Part shown: positions 20,484-31,065 of the stretch, piece after piece
How positions within the stretch are numbered: position 1 is the first letter of the stretch
How the letters are laid out: each line of letters starts with the position of its first letter
Source of the DNA: Acanthosepion lycidas
Lineage: Eukaryota; Mollusca; Cephalopoda; Sepiida; Sepiidae
Direction: 5' to 3'
DNA length: 64,000 nt
NCBI GenBank assembly: GCA_963932145.1
Contig: OZ010595.1
Location: 94,183,095-94,247,094 of the forward strand
Position numbers and translations under genes: made by a program
Notes under the pieces: generated by a model
What the model saw: the letters and a program-made list of their open reading frames with translations, nothing else
Told to the model about the DNA's origin: nothing
Databases searched by the model: none

Positions 20484-20508
20484 AATATATATATATGTAC
20501 ATATATAC

Positions 20509-20584
<76 letters not shown>

Positions 20585-20600
20585 GTATGTATCTATGTAT
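20484..20600. repeat. (AT)n and (GTAT)n
   Basis: Alternating AT run that ends in GTAT units. Confidence 0.95.
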
Positions 20601-20604
20601 GCGG

Positions 20605-21060
20605 ATGTCTTTAAAAAAATATGCTTAGTTCCATGGGTATATTGCTGCAGGTGTCAGTGAGAAGTTTTTGTCCTGCTTTATTAGTGAAATGGGAAGGTAT
20701 TATTTGGATCCTCAGCTAAAAGATGTAAAATGTGTTTGCGTCACTTGAAGATAAGAATAGCGAAAATCCATCAGGACTGAGAACTGCCTGCCAACAATTC
20801 TTATTCTGAGGGTAATTATTCATCCTCCCAGATGCATTGTGATATGAGACCATCCATTCCTTAGTCTGGTGACACACATTTGAGGGACTTTTAAATTTTG
20901 GGGATAATTCTTCAAGATGGTTCTCCTAGCTTTTTACAGTTTAGGGATACACCAAGTATAAATCTGGTACTGCTAATGACCTTTATTCCCAAGTGAAATT
21001 GCCTGTTTCAGATGAACACATGACAAGGCCAGTGACAAGCTAGAATCCCATAAAAATCAA
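20605..21060. other. No recognisable feature
   Basis: No frame or repeat was recognised. Confidence 0.35.
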
Positions 21061-21064
21061 CTAA

Positions 21065-21385
21065 TTTTTTTTAAATCATTTCACCCGAAGCAAGGTGACA
21101 ATGCCTCTGGGAATCAGGGTTTAAAAGGGAGTGAAAGTGAATGAGATTAAAAACAGGGAGGATTGAGGAAAGAGGAAAAATTTATAAGTGTGCATGATGG
21201 ATTTTGCCAAGAAAAGTTTTTGGCATGACACAGTGAACCAATGTTCCTTGCAGGAGACATAACAATTGACAGGATAGAGTCACTCTATTTCATGCCCAGT
21301 GAAAACCATGAGGTCAAGAAGGTGTAGAGTGTCCCTCTCCTGGAGTCTAGCATCAGCCTTCCTGATGGTAGGCAAAAAATGTCCT
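21065..21385 (-). repeat. J1 LINE fragment, antisense
   Basis: The 3' end (TCATTTCACCCGAAGCAAGG near 21080) jumps after about 100 bp to the RT segment equivalent to 'RKVGSL..KFFLAKSIM' and 'LPTIRKADARLQERDTLHLL' (21280-21380). An internal deletion is implied. It is cut by a (CA)n/(TA)n tract at about 21399. Confidence 0.65.
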
Positions 21386-21398
21386 CTTTGGTGATTAA

Positions 21399-21435
<37 letters not shown>

Positions 21436-21589
21436 CATGCTATAGTTCAAAGGTTTGAGGCAACCCCTGGTAATATTTTTAAATTGGCACAAAAAGTAGT
21501 TGCGTTGTACTTTAAATAAGAGAAAATTATTATACATGGCTATGATTTTTATTAGAAATTTAATTATGACAAAAATATACACACACAGA

Positions 21590-21594
21590 AACAG

Positions 21595-21628
<34 letters not shown>

Positions 21629-21725
21629 ACACACAGACACCCACCCACACAGATGTAAATGGTCTGCATACCTAACAGAAAATATGCTGGAAGATATGTG
21701 GATTGAATCCTCTCATAGTCACCTG

Positions 21726-21756
<31 letters not shown>

Positions 21757-22800
21757 AATGTTATCATTATCATTATTATCATTATAATTATTAATATTAT
21801 TAACAATATTAATATTATCATCATTATTATTATTATTTTTATAATTATTATTAATAATGTTATCATTATCATTATTATAATTATAATTATTATTATTATA
21901 ACTATCATTATTATTGTGATTATTATTATTATTATTATTATTGTTATATTAAAGTATGAAAATTTATAAAATGTTTATAGAATTTTAATCCCAAGTTTAT
22001 TTTATGTAAAGTCTATCTGTGACTCTAATCAGTTATGATGATGATGATGATGATGATGATGATGTTTGTTATTGGAACATGGCATCAACAAGACCCTTCA
22101 CAATTCAAGTACTTTTTGAAGAATCTCTGCAGTTTTCTGGAGGTCTACAATCTTGTTCCCAATTCCATTTCTCCCTAAGTGTGTTTCAGTTTTCTGTATA
22201 GTGTTCCAAGTACACCTGTTAATACAAGAATTAACTCTATATCCCGATCCCTAGTGGGATCATACTATTTTTCCATCTTTTAAATTTGGTTTGGAATCAT
22301 ATTCTTGTATCTTAAGGAGCAGCAAAATCAATAATTTGACATTCACTATTTTCCATATATATAAAAATAAGGTCAGGCCTTTCTGCTTCAATGGTATTAT
22401 CTGTCCAGATTAAGAAATTCTGTATCTTGTGACTGACATTTTTTACAATTGCTTCTGGCTGATGTTCATACCAATTCTCTTTTACACTGAAGCCAAACTT
22501 CTGGCATACTTCCCAATGGTTTCTCCTACCAATCCAATCATGGACTCACTTGTAATTCTTCTGTGTGAACTTGGGACATTCAGTCAGTATATGGTTAACT
22601 GTCTCATCAGCTTGTCCACACATCCTGCATTTGCTTTCATTTCATAATCTGACTATCCAGGTCTTGACTGCATTTATTTTAATGGCCTGCTCCTGTACTG
22701 CAAATATGAGTGACTCTGTTTCTCTCTTTAGAAAACCATCTTTTACCCAAAGCCACCTCTCAATCCCAGTAATTGTCTCTGTCTGATGAAAGAATTCACT
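21590..22800 (-). pseudogene. LINE-X 3' end, copy 1, with (TTA)n and (GAT)n tracts
   Basis: The antisense peptides are those of the C-terminal part of a non-LTR RT. They include CRMCGQADETVNHILTECP (near 22560-22640, a CCHC-like finger), AERPDLIFIYMENSECQIIDF (near 22330-22400) and an LQKTAEILQKVLEL end (near 22110). The 3' UTR holds a (GAT)n tract at 22035-22063 and then a variable (TTA)n run at 21725-21950. The adjoining (CA)n at 21591-21660 and the TGGTCTGCATACCTAACAG block recur in the same order at 27.1-28.5 kb. Frameshifts break the coding part. Confidence 0.7.
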
Positions 22801-23185
22801 TTGAAAATTTGTTTCTCTTAACTTATCATGCTACTTCTCCTAAACAATGCTTCTTTGCTATAGTCACTGGCACAACAGAACTGTTACTTTGTGCAACAAA
22901 CTCCCAAGAGGATACTTTCCTGACAGTTACAATAATGTCCAAGTTCAACCAATATCCGTGCTACATGTCCTTATAATATGAATTTCTTACTTTTCCTTCC
23001 CCCTCTCTTACAACAGTCTCATTCAGTAACCCTCTAGCTTGAGTGGCCTTTAGGCATTGATTTTGATGAACTAACAGTAAAAAAACATTACAAAGGGTTA
23101 AAAAACGTATACAGTGTCTTTGAATGATTCAAAACCCAAATCATATTTACATATTTTATTATTCAGCCGAGCTAGCTTGGACATT
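22800..23185. other. Mostly unrecognised
   Basis: The left part may continue the LINE-X copy. The remainder has no legible motif. Confidence 0.3.
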
Positions 23186-23189
23186 CATG

Positions 23190-23985
23190 AGTCTCTCATA
23201 TCAACTATCTTGGTCCTGCATCAAGGTCAGTACATCACTAGGGAGGCATTCTATGTCATAACATAGCTGGTCAATGGAGGTAGTTGCTGGGTGACCAGCT
23301 TGCCTTGCTCTCAGGCTAGTTCTCCAGAGCAGTAGATCACTTGCAATTCTTGTTTTGCTCACCAGCAGTGTCCTGCAAAGCACATTGTGTTCATGTAAGA
23401 TTGTAGAAATATCAGGAATGGGTCCATAGTGCTGTGATTTAGTTGGATCTTGTCTCCAAGAGATGTTAAGTATAGGTCTCAGAGTCCAAGTGTAGGTTCC
23501 ATCAAGCTTAGAATCTAGGATTTTAGTTAATGTCCAAGCAGTGGCACCAGACATTAAACCTGCCTCTATAGCGGCATGAAAGAAACTCAGTTCAAGGTTG
23601 TCTCGTAGATCAGATTTTCATATTACATCCATTTTATTCAAAGTGGCCAAGGCTTTAGCTATGTGAATTTTTACATCCTTTTTCAGTAGAATTTCTCTCA
23701 CTTAGTATGTAAAAGATTCAACAGTTTTTATTTTTTCTCCTGAGACAAGTTGAATTGAGCCTTGCTCGTTGAAGCCTATGAATTCAGTTTTAAAGGCATA
23801 GAGTCCAGCATCATTAGCAGCATTTTCTACATAATGTAGGAGAACTGTAGCATTAGTAATATTGTCTGCAGTGATAGCCCGGTCATCTATATAGTCAATA
23901 TTGGTCAACTTTTTTGCAGGATATTGACTTGAGAGTCTCGGTGATAAAGTACAACCTAAGTTTAAAAATACCCAATAATTCATTA
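23190..23985 (-). pseudogene. RTE-like LINE reverse transcriptase, thumb and C-terminus
   Basis: Antisense frames show NIDYIDDRAITADNITNATV (the YADD-type catalytic block, here YIDD) at about 23850-23920, then VENAANDAGLYAFKTEFIGF. Further on come TLRPILNISWRQDPTKSQHYG and PIPDIS (23201-23554), and finally SLRARQAGHPATTSIDQLCYD. This order fits the family's usual 'SWRQHPTKxxLYGPIP' and 'GRPAxTYVDQLxxD' blocks. A break separates the two frames. The 3' end is near 23190. Confidence 0.75.
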
Positions 23986-23989
23986 AATA

Positions 23990-24364
23990 AGATCAAAAAT
24001 GGAATATTGTTGCCTCATCTGGGCTACAGTTGCCTGATCTTCACTTTCTAAACTTGATAGTGTTCAAGATCATTTATGCAGTCTTGTGACAGTAGATTTA
24101 TTTTCCACCCTGCAGCACCTTTCCTCACAAACACAATGTCACAACCCTATCACTATTTTATCAATATTTCCATATGGCAAAGGTCCAGACAAGTTCCACT
24201 TTTTAGTTTCACCAATTCAGACCATGACAGCTAAGACCTGCCTTGCTATGTCCACAATGGTGTATCACTTTCTTTCTCTTTTTCAGAAGGAAGTTCCATG
24301 CAAACAACTTGTTTTTGAGAACAGCTACTTTGTGGAACAGGCTCTAATATGGATGCTTCCATGA
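23990..24364 (+). pseudogene. Jockey-like LINE (J2) C-terminal fragment
   Basis: The sense peptide gives MEYCCLIWAT just upstream of DLFSTLQHLSSQTQCHN, then FHFLVSPIQTMTAKT and FENSYFVEQALIWMLP. This is the C-terminal 'LFSTLQPLSHRRNVASLSLF' and 'LHSLVPPVQT' region of a jockey-like RT. It differs from J1 in wording and matches the antisense copy at 34.67-35.6 kb. It is truncated and directly followed by SINE C. Confidence 0.65.
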
Positions 24365-24690
24365 ACACTGCTATCCAATCCTGGGTATGAAAATAAACTA
24401 CATCTGGCAGCAAGGCCTCTGATAAGGAGGTTTTGAGGAGAGTGGAACCACTTCTTAATTGCTGTTGTTCCCAGATTCACCCTGACCCAGGGTGGAAGCA
24501 CCTGTTAGGGTGTCAGCTATGGGCAAATAGTTAACCCTCAAACTGGGGTCAAAACACTATGAAAGTATAAAATAATTTATAGTAAAAAGACTAGCAATAC
24601 ATTTTCATAGTAATAAAATTAGCAGCAATATATTTTTGTAAAAAAAACAAAAAATTATCAGCAATAAATTTTTGTAAAAGAAATTACTAA
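24365..24690 (+). repeat. SINE C copy
   Basis: The order is TCCTGGGTATGAAAATAAAC, GCAGCAAGGCCTCTGATAAG, CACTTCTTAATTGCTG, GGAAGCACCTGTTAGGGTG, CAGCTATGGGCAAATAGTTA and AAACTGGGGTCAAAACACTA. A short TTAGCAGCAATA array follows. The usual 3' tail is missing or cut by the next repeat at about 24695. Confidence 0.7.
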
Positions 24691-24694
24691 TGTC

Positions 24695-24905
24695 TGTCTA
24701 TATTTCTGAGATGAAGTATTGTAATTATTTACACTATTTACATTGTTCAAAGTGTTGTCCTCATCTTTGTTGTCATATTCACAATGTTTCGGTCGTTGTA
24801 CACTGTGGCCTTCTTCAAGATCTGTCTATATTTCTGAGATGAGTTATTGTAATTATTTACACTATTTACATTGTTCGGACTGTTGTTCTCAACTTTGTTG
24901 CCATA
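24695..24905 (-). repeat. Two tandem SINE A tail fragments
   Basis: Two direct copies of the antisense SINE A tail occur (CTGTCTATATTTCTGAGATGA .. TTTACACTATTTACATTGTT .. TGTTGTCCTCATCTTTGTTG), starting near 24697 and 24823. The first also keeps the TTTCGGTCGTTGTACAC part. Confidence 0.7.
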
Positions 24906-25275
24906 TTCAAGGACACATGGCCCACTGGATAAGTGTGTTGTTTGGAGCCAGTGACTTGACCCAAAGAGTTGTGAGTTTAATACCTAGCTACTGCAGTGGT
25001 GAACAAAAACTTGGAGAGTTGAGTTAAAGGGAGATAACTGAGACATCCGGAAGAGGCATGGCACGTGGAATTAGAACAATCTATCCTGGTGGATGAAATA
25101 AAGGGTTCAGTTTGAAATTCCAATCACCTGAAGAAATGTCATTAATATGGCAATAAAGATGAGAGTAACAGTCCAAACAATGTAAATAGTGTAAATTACT
25201 AATGCTGCCAAGAAAATTGGGTTTCGGCATTAAATGACCCATAAGGTGTTGATAAGCCACTAAATAAACAAACAA
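24905..25275 (+). repeat. SINE A (tRNA-Arg-like) with the shared tail attached
   Basis: The head is AGGACACATGGCCCACTGGATA with a B-box region GAGTTTAATACCTAGC, and it resembles tRNA-Arg (TGGCGCAATGGATAA..). The body has TGGCACGTGGAATTAGAAC and AAAGATGAGAGTAACAGTCC, which is followed by GTAAATAGTGTAAATT. A second tail then starts near 25220 (CGGCATTAAATGACCCATAA .. GTTGATAAGCC), identical in type to that of SINE C. Octopus OR-type SINEs are also tRNA-Arg derived; equivalence is not tested. Confidence 0.7.
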
Positions 25276-25470
25276 AACACTACTATATTTTTATATTTCC
25301 AGTCATTATCTCCCCTCAAAATCTTCACTTCCTACTTACTTGTCTTAAATCAATACAAAGCACCTCATTCAGTTAATACTCCACCTTGAGTGGATCTTGG
25401 ACCTTGTAATTTAATAAAAATGAAGGATATTTAAGCTGTAAAATGTCCATATTCTATCTTTATTTTAATA

Positions 25471-25910
25471 ATTCTTAACCCAGTTTGACTAGCAGAAGTT
25501 TAAAATGTAAAATATTTTGATGGTTTCTGTTTGGTATGTGGAACTAGAACAATCTACCCTGATGGAAAAAATAAAGGGTTCAGTTCATAATTCCAAACAC
25601 CTGAAGAAGGCTGGAGTGTACAATGACAGAAATGTCATAAATATGGCAATAAAGATGAGGACAACAGTTCAAATAATGTAAATAATGTAAACAATGCTAT
25701 CTTGTTAGATAGCCATATGTACCTGTTCTATTCTGTATTATTTCATTTCAAAGCATTATGTTGCAATAAAATTTAAAATAGATTCTCCACCAGATAGAAA
25801 TAAAGATACTCCTTTAAAAATCTAACTGTAAATATTATTGCTTGGCTGTAAATTCTTAACCCAGTTTGACTAGCAAAACTTTAAAATGTGAAATATTTTG
25901 ATGTTTTCTG
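25471..25910. repeat. 60 bp direct duplication around a SINE A 3' fragment
   Basis: A stretch of about 60 bp (CTTAACCCAGTTTGACTAGC .. ATTTTGATG) occurs at about 25474-25530 and again at 25855-25911. Between the two copies lies a plus-strand SINE A 3' half (GGAACTAGAACAATCTACC to GTAAACAATGC, about 25540-25695), then unique sequence. Confidence 0.7.
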
Positions 25911-26260
25911 CTTGTCTGCACACAAAAAAAATGTTTTGGAAAGTTGTGAATTACATTTGACAACAGCTGTAGAGAAGAAATATTTCCACCACATAACTTG
26001 GATTGTATGACACAAGAAGCTGTCTTGTTTTGCCATAAAATCCACAGCATGTTATCAAAATGAGGAAAGCCCAAATTGTGCCAGCATCTGCGCAAGACAG
26101 AGTTAAAATTAATCATGATCTTAGTTTCTGTTACCAGTACATCTGTCGCGATCTCTTGGGAGTCTTCAAATTTAACAGAGGAGAAAACAGAAGGAAAAAA
26201 TGAGGGGGGTGTTAGATTTAGATTCAAAGTTAAATAAGATTTCTTCTGCACCTGCATCAT
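25856..26260 (-). CDS. Unrecognised 134-codon open frame
   Basis: The frame is open from 26260 to a stop at 25856. It has normal-looking composition with aromatic clusters (RRCWHNLGFPHFDNMLWILW) and Cys residues (SCVIQSKLCGGN). I recognise no family. The downstream end overlaps one copy of the 60 bp duplication. It could be chance, a transposon fragment or an exon. Confidence 0.2.
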   Translation of the reverse strand: MMQVQKKSYLTLNLNLTPPSFFPSVFSSVKFEDSQEIATDVLVTETKIMINFNSVLRRCWHNLGFPHFDNMLWILWQNKTASCVIQSKLCGGNISSLQLLSNVIHNFPKHFFCVQTSRKHQNISHFKVLLVKLG

Positions 26261-26264
26261 CAGA

Positions 26265-27025
26265 TGTTCTGTTTCGTTTTATCTCTACATTTTTTTTGTT
26301 TAACAGCAGCCAAAATTTAAGTCCAGTCTGTGTAGAAATCCCAGCAGACAGTGAAATGTGAGCTAGAATTTGTTTTAGACGATGTAGATTTTTCTTTTCA
26401 AATCAATTTGGGATTTGGCACTTAGATAAAAAAAAATAAAGCTATATATCTTTTATGTGTGCTATCAAAAATGAGATGTTAGCCAGTTGAAAATGTTTCA
26501 AGAGTGAAAAGATTTACCACTCCGGAGCTTAGTCAAGTATGAGTGAGCTTGCTTTTCCAGAAGGAGGGTGACAAAATATGATATGATACTAATTATCAAG
26601 TCGGAAAAAAATTCCCCAAACACAATGGAGATAATGTCATGATATCTTTGCTGCCAAGAAACATAAATAAAAAAGTGACCAAAAGAATGTCTAGTAAGAA
26701 TGCTTAAAGACAGGAAAATAAAAATAAAAATAAAAATGTATTTTTGATAATACATGGAAAAAGTAATGATTTTAACTGCTCATAAATGACTGAAGAGGGG
26801 CTAGTCAAGGGCAGATAATTAAAAATAATCTACTGTTTGCGGGATAAAAAAAGAAAATGGTCAAAGTTTGACGTTTATACCCAAAAAATAAAAACTGTGT
26901 CAATAGGACATTTTCTCTTGAAACTGCTGTTACTTTTGACTCCATTAACAATTTTTATTATTTTAAAAAGTAGCCATTTTTAGAATTATAGTAAAATCTA
27001 AGCATATGAAACTGTATTTGTTCTA
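26265..27025. other. No recognisable feature
   Basis: A short (AAAAT)n run lies near 26715-26740. Nothing else was recognised. Confidence 0.4.
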
Positions 27026-27029
27026 TTTT

Positions 27030-27185
27030 TCTTTCTCTTTTCCCTATTTGGTCAGTCAACATACCAAGTGAACCCATAACAACCCCACATACACGACCCC
27101 CCACACACACACGCAACCCCCCACACACACGCAACCCCCCACACACACACACACTTGCACACACACACGCACCCACATGCACACG
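27030..27185. repeat. LINE-X scrap followed by (CA)n/(CCCCA)n
   Basis: 27030-27085 resembles the antisense LINE-X segment also seen at 28520-28570 (CAGTCAACATACCAAGTG). It is followed by a CA-rich tract with CCCC interruptions. Confidence 0.5.
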
Positions 27186-27194
27186 CACAGAAAT

Positions 27195-27779
27195 AAATGG
27201 TCTGAATTCCTAACAGAAAAAAATGGTGCAATCTATGCCGATTGAACCAATCCTATCATAGTCTCCTGGTTTGGTTTGGCTTGTTTTGTTTTATGGCATG
27301 AGTTATTTAATGTCGACAAGATTTTTTATTGCTGGTAATTTTTTTCAAAAATTTATAGCTGGTAATAATTTTTTTTCAAAATTCATTGCTGGTAATAATT
27401 TTTTCAAAAATGTATTGCTGGTATTAGAACCTATTTTTACACTTTCAGAGTGTTTTGACCCCTTTTGGGTGGTTAACTATTTCCTCGTAGCTGGGACCAT
27501 AACAGGTGCTACCACAATTAAGAGGTGGTTCCACGCTCCTCAAAACTTCCTGATCAGAGGCTTTGCTGCTGGATGTAGTTTATCCTCTTACCCAGGACCC
27601 AGATGTAGTTTATCGTCATACCCAGGATGGCATAATCTCCTATATTATTATTATTATTAGTAGGAGTATTAGTATTATTATCATTATCATTATTATTAGT
27701 AGTAATATTAGTACTATTATCATTATTATTGCTATTATTATCAATATCATTATTGTTATTATCATTGCTATTATTATTA

Positions 27780-27818
<39 letters not shown>

Positions 27819-27928
27819 TAAAGTATAAGACTTATAAAATGTTTATAGAGTTTCATTTCCAGTTTATTTCATGTAAAGTCTATCTGTGACTCTAATCAGT
27901 TATGATGATGATGAGGATGAGGATGATG

Positions 27929-27966
<38 letters not shown>

Positions 27967-28480
27967 AATGATGATGATGATGGCACTTGTTATTGGGTCA
28001 TGCTGTCAACAAGGCCCCTCACAATTCAAGTACTTTTTGAAGAATCTCTGCAGTTTTCTGGAGGTCTAGAATCTTGTTCCCAATTCCATTTCTCCCTAAG
28101 TGTGTTTCAGTTTTTGGCATAGTGTTCCAAGTACACCTGTTAATACAGGAATTAACTCTATATCAAGATCCTTAGCTGGATCATAGTATTTTTCCAACTT
28201 TTCAATTTGGTTTGGAAGGGTTTCTCCTACTAATCCAAACATAGCTTCATTTGTAATCCTTCTGTGTGAACTTGGGACATTCAGTCAGTATATGGTTAAC
28301 TGTCTCATCAGCTTGTCCACACATCCTGCATTTGCTTTCATTTCATAATCTGACTATCTTGGCCTTGACTGCATTTATTTTAATGGCCTGCTCCTTTTAC
28401 CCAAAGCCACCTCTCACCTCCAGTAATTGTCTCTGTCTGATGAAAGAATTCACTTTAAAACTTTGTTTCTTTTAACTTAA
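27195..28480 (-). pseudogene. LINE-X 3' end, copy 2, carrying a SINE C insertion
   Basis: The order matches copy 1 at 21.6-22.8 kb: TGGTCTGAATTCCTAACAG block, (TTA)n at 27641-27820, the 3' UTR with a long (GAT)n at 27903-27985, and the LQKTAEILQKVLEL end. The CCHC-like region near 28290-28350 then follows. Part of the coding region present in copy 1 is deleted near 28215. SINE C sits inside at 27268-27630. Confidence 0.75.
27268..27630 (-). mobile_element. SINE C insertion with 11 bp target duplication
   Basis: CATAGTCTCCT (27257-27267) and CATAATCTCCT (27631-27641) flank the element. The equivalent site in the paralogous LINE-X copy (near 21710) lacks it. In reverse it runs from two CCTGGGTA(A/T)GA..ATAAACTACATC motifs through CACCTCTTAATTGTGG, GGTAGCACCTGTTATGG, CCAGCTACGAGGAAATAGTT and a four-unit TTACCAGCAATAAATTTTT array. 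The end is the tail TTAAATAACTCATGCCATAA followed by AAACAAAACAAGCCAAACC. This is the best-delimited copy of the family. Confidence 0.85.
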
Positions 28481-28484
28481 CAGT

Positions 28485-28720
28485 TTTCTGCATGGTGTTA
28501 CATATTCCATTTTTTTTTCTTTTTCCTCTTCAGTCAGTCAATGTACCAAGTGTATCAATAACAACTGGTATGATTGTGACCATGTTCAATATCCAAAATC
28601 TTGTGAGTTTAAATTTAAATGAGTCATTGTTGGCTACTTCCTCTTCTTCCTTTTGCTCTAACCTGATATCAAAAGAACTCAGTGAATCTTTTATTCCTAT
28701 TTTATCTTCCATTATTATTA
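28485..28720 (-). pseudogene. LINE-X-like C-terminal fragment
   Basis: The antisense peptide has KDSLSSFDIRLEQKEEEEVA then LTRFWILNMVTIIPVVIDTL. This corresponds to the 'VxxIPVVIGALG' block of this RT type. It is bounded by (ATT)n at 28710-28755. Confidence 0.55.
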
Positions 28721-28761
28721 TTATTATTATTATTACTAATAATAATATTATTATGATGATA

Positions 28762-29015
28762 ATGTGGAAGCACGTTGGAGTAATAGATAGCAGCTTGGAT
28801 TGGGGAGTCAGAGAGCTGAGTTCAAATTCCGAGTTCATTGCATAAAACTTACATGCAATGACTCTTGGCAAAGGTATGAATACATCTCTTCGTCCTGCAG
28901 TTATGAGTAAATAGCAGGGTATACTGGGTCATATAGACTTGGGTGGCAACCGGTACAGGAGAAAGAATTCAAAGCCTCCAATTATGCAGGTCTGGCTCAA
29001 GGTACTTGGGACTCA
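28762..29015 (+). repeat. SINE B copy
   Basis: The head is GTTGGAGTAATAGATAGCAG with GAGTTCAAATTCCGAGTTC. The body has GGCAAAGGTATGAATAC, CAGTTATGAGTAAATAGCAG and CTTGGGTGGCAACCGGT. A poly(T) run follows at 29047-29060. Confidence 0.7.
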
Positions 29016-29059
29016 GACACATAAACAATCTAATAATTAAATAGGGTTTTTTTTTTTTT

Positions 29060-29462
29060 TGTCAATTCCCAAGAACAAAGAAAATGTATAAATTCACTTT
29101 CGTATATTTAGGTTTTATTATAATTCTAATTATCGCTTTTTAAAACAGAAGAATAAAATTAGTTAAAAAAGTGATGTCATGGGAAAAAAAAATCCTTTTG
29201 AGACACTGTCTTTTTGTTGGCTCGCTTATCCATGTTTGCCATAAATTCATTGCTAATGATTTAAGTGTAGAAGTACATGAAAAGTCAAGAAAATAGGGAC
29301 TTTTGGTGGTCAGAAATTAAATTAAATTACTAAATGATCTGACAACAGATATCCAATGCAAATAAAAAAGAAAGAAATTTTTAGTGGTCAGGAATTTAAA
29401 TGAACGTTACAGTATAGGACTATTGTAAGCACAATTTAAATAAATTCCTCATGATTTTACAA

Positions 29463-29465
<3 letters not shown>
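29060..29465. other. No recognisable feature
   Basis: AT-rich. A motif like TTTT(T/G)(A/G)GTGGTCAG.AATT occurs twice (near 29305 and 29380). Nothing else was seen. Confidence 0.4.

Positions 29466-29466
<1 letters not shown>

Positions 29467-29510
<44 letters not shown>
29467..29510. repeat. (AT)n
   Basis: Pure AT run directly beside the mariner end. Confidence 0.95.
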
Positions 29511-29513
<3 letters not shown>

Positions 29514-29520
29514 GGTTGCA

Positions 29521-30415
29521 TATATGCAGGGTGCAATGGGTAAATTGTCAGCTAAATTATGCACAAATGAAAATAACTCTGGCATCTCATTTTTAACATA
29601 TATTTACCAAAAACATCTTGAAATACAAAAGAGTAAATTTATTCAATAAAATCGCCATTAGATTCAACCACAGCCTCCAGACAACTTCAGATCTCCTGCA
29701 TCTCTTTTGGACAGTCTCCTTGTTAAGTTGGTGAATGCTGCCATAATCCTTGCCTTCAGTTCATCTTTGGTGTTATAAGGAATTTTGTTGGTCTCTCGCT
29801 CAACTGTGCCCCACACATAATAATCAAGGGGGTTGCAGTCTGGGGAGTTAGGTGGCCAGATGTGAGGGGTGATGTAATTGCAGAAATTGTCTGACAGCCA
29901 TGACTGTGTTGTCCTGTTTGCTTGGCATGGTGTAGGGTCATTTTGCTAGACTTAGGGTCTCCCAGCATACACCTTCTTGACCCAGAGCAGCACTACTTCC
30001 TCAAGGCACTTGATGTAGGCCTCCGTGTTGAGCCTGAAGACCTGTGGGGAGATGAATGGAGGCATAACTTCACCATCACATAATCACTCCAAACACCATA
30101 ATGTTGACTGGATATTTGGTTTTCATCACTCTTTGTACATCTTTTGGGGGACACAACATCCTCTGCATTGTCCTTAGCTTGGCACCCAGCATTCTGAAAT
30201 GTTCATATTGGAGCCTCTGATGCAAATGCCAAGCAGTACAGCATTCTGTTTCCAAATTTCTGGTTGAAGGAATTGTTTCATGGAATTCTTTTTCTCACAG
30301 ATGGTGCCCAACTGACCCTTCTATACTGTGCAGTTGACAAAATTTAAAACAACACGTATGAATGAAATTAAAAATATAAAATGGTGAAAATTTAATCATT
30401 GCACTCTGTATGTAT
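29521..30415 (-). mobile_element. Degraded Tc1/mariner element with transposase relic
   Basis: The ends are inverted relatives: TATGCAGGGTGCAATGGGTA at the left and, complemented, CATACAGAGTGCAATGATTA at the right. Length is about 890 bp, shorter than a full element of roughly 1.3 kb, so part is lost. Antisense frames read as the C-terminal half of a transposase. They give HITPNMWPPSSPDLN-like sequence around 29820-29880, including the Asp-rich 'SPDLNPLDYxxWG' catalytic block, and ERxTNKIPxNTKDELKARI-like sequence near 29760-29810. Frameshifts and stops inactivate it. A fragment of the same family is at the window's right edge. Confidence 0.75.
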
Positions 30416-30419
30416 AATT

Positions 30420-30820
30420 AATACTGAAATTTGATCTTGTATCTATTCTTATATAGAAAACGGTTGGGTAAAATTCTTCTAAATTCAAAAATCTTGACAT
30501 GTCTCATCAAAATGTGACAAGATTAGTAATACAGTTATTGGAATTGTTCAGTTCTTGGTTCTAACACCAATATTCTTGAATATTCTTTTGAAATTATTTT
30601 AGGATTGCCCTTAGCAAATTAGTTTTCATAACCATTATCTTGAATTCAGAATGCCTGGAAGCAAACCATTTGGAATTAGTTTTATACATTTTTATATCAA
30701 TATGCACTCCAAAAATATCCATTATTTTAAATTGCCGTACGCTTTGCTGTTACTATAGCAAAATTTATAAACGTGCATTCTTTATTTTTTAATTGTTCTC
30801 TTTGCTGGTTAGAGTGTTTT
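30420..30820. other. No recognisable feature
   Basis: AT-rich, nothing assigned. Confidence 0.4.
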
Positions 30821-30824
30821 CTTT

Positions 30825-31065
30825 TTCAATGTGCCATATTCTTTCAGGGCATGAAGGATCATGGTTCTTCATCACTTCCTATCATTTGTAGATCCAAGTA
30901 ATATTTGTCCCTCTTACTCTCTAGTCTGCTAAACATTTATACAAACTCGTTAGGTTGGTTGCTGTACATCTTCCTTTGACCATGTTGCATTCAGTACGCC
31001 TTGTGAAGGTTAAATTCTCCAAGTACAATTTCTTCATTATTTGTCCAAAAAGATCTGTTGACTTT
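30825..31065 (-). repeat. RTE-like LINE 3' end fragment
   Basis: The ATGGTTCTTCATCACTTCC region is equivalent to ATGGCTCTCCAC.. of the other copies. It is preceded on the sense strand by a KFLGxxNEEIVLGEFNLHK-like stretch. Confidence 0.5.

Noticed and set aside
21672-21969. Ile-rich membrane protein frames on both strands
   Set aside because: (TTA)n/(ATT)n microsatellite of the LINE-X 3' end.
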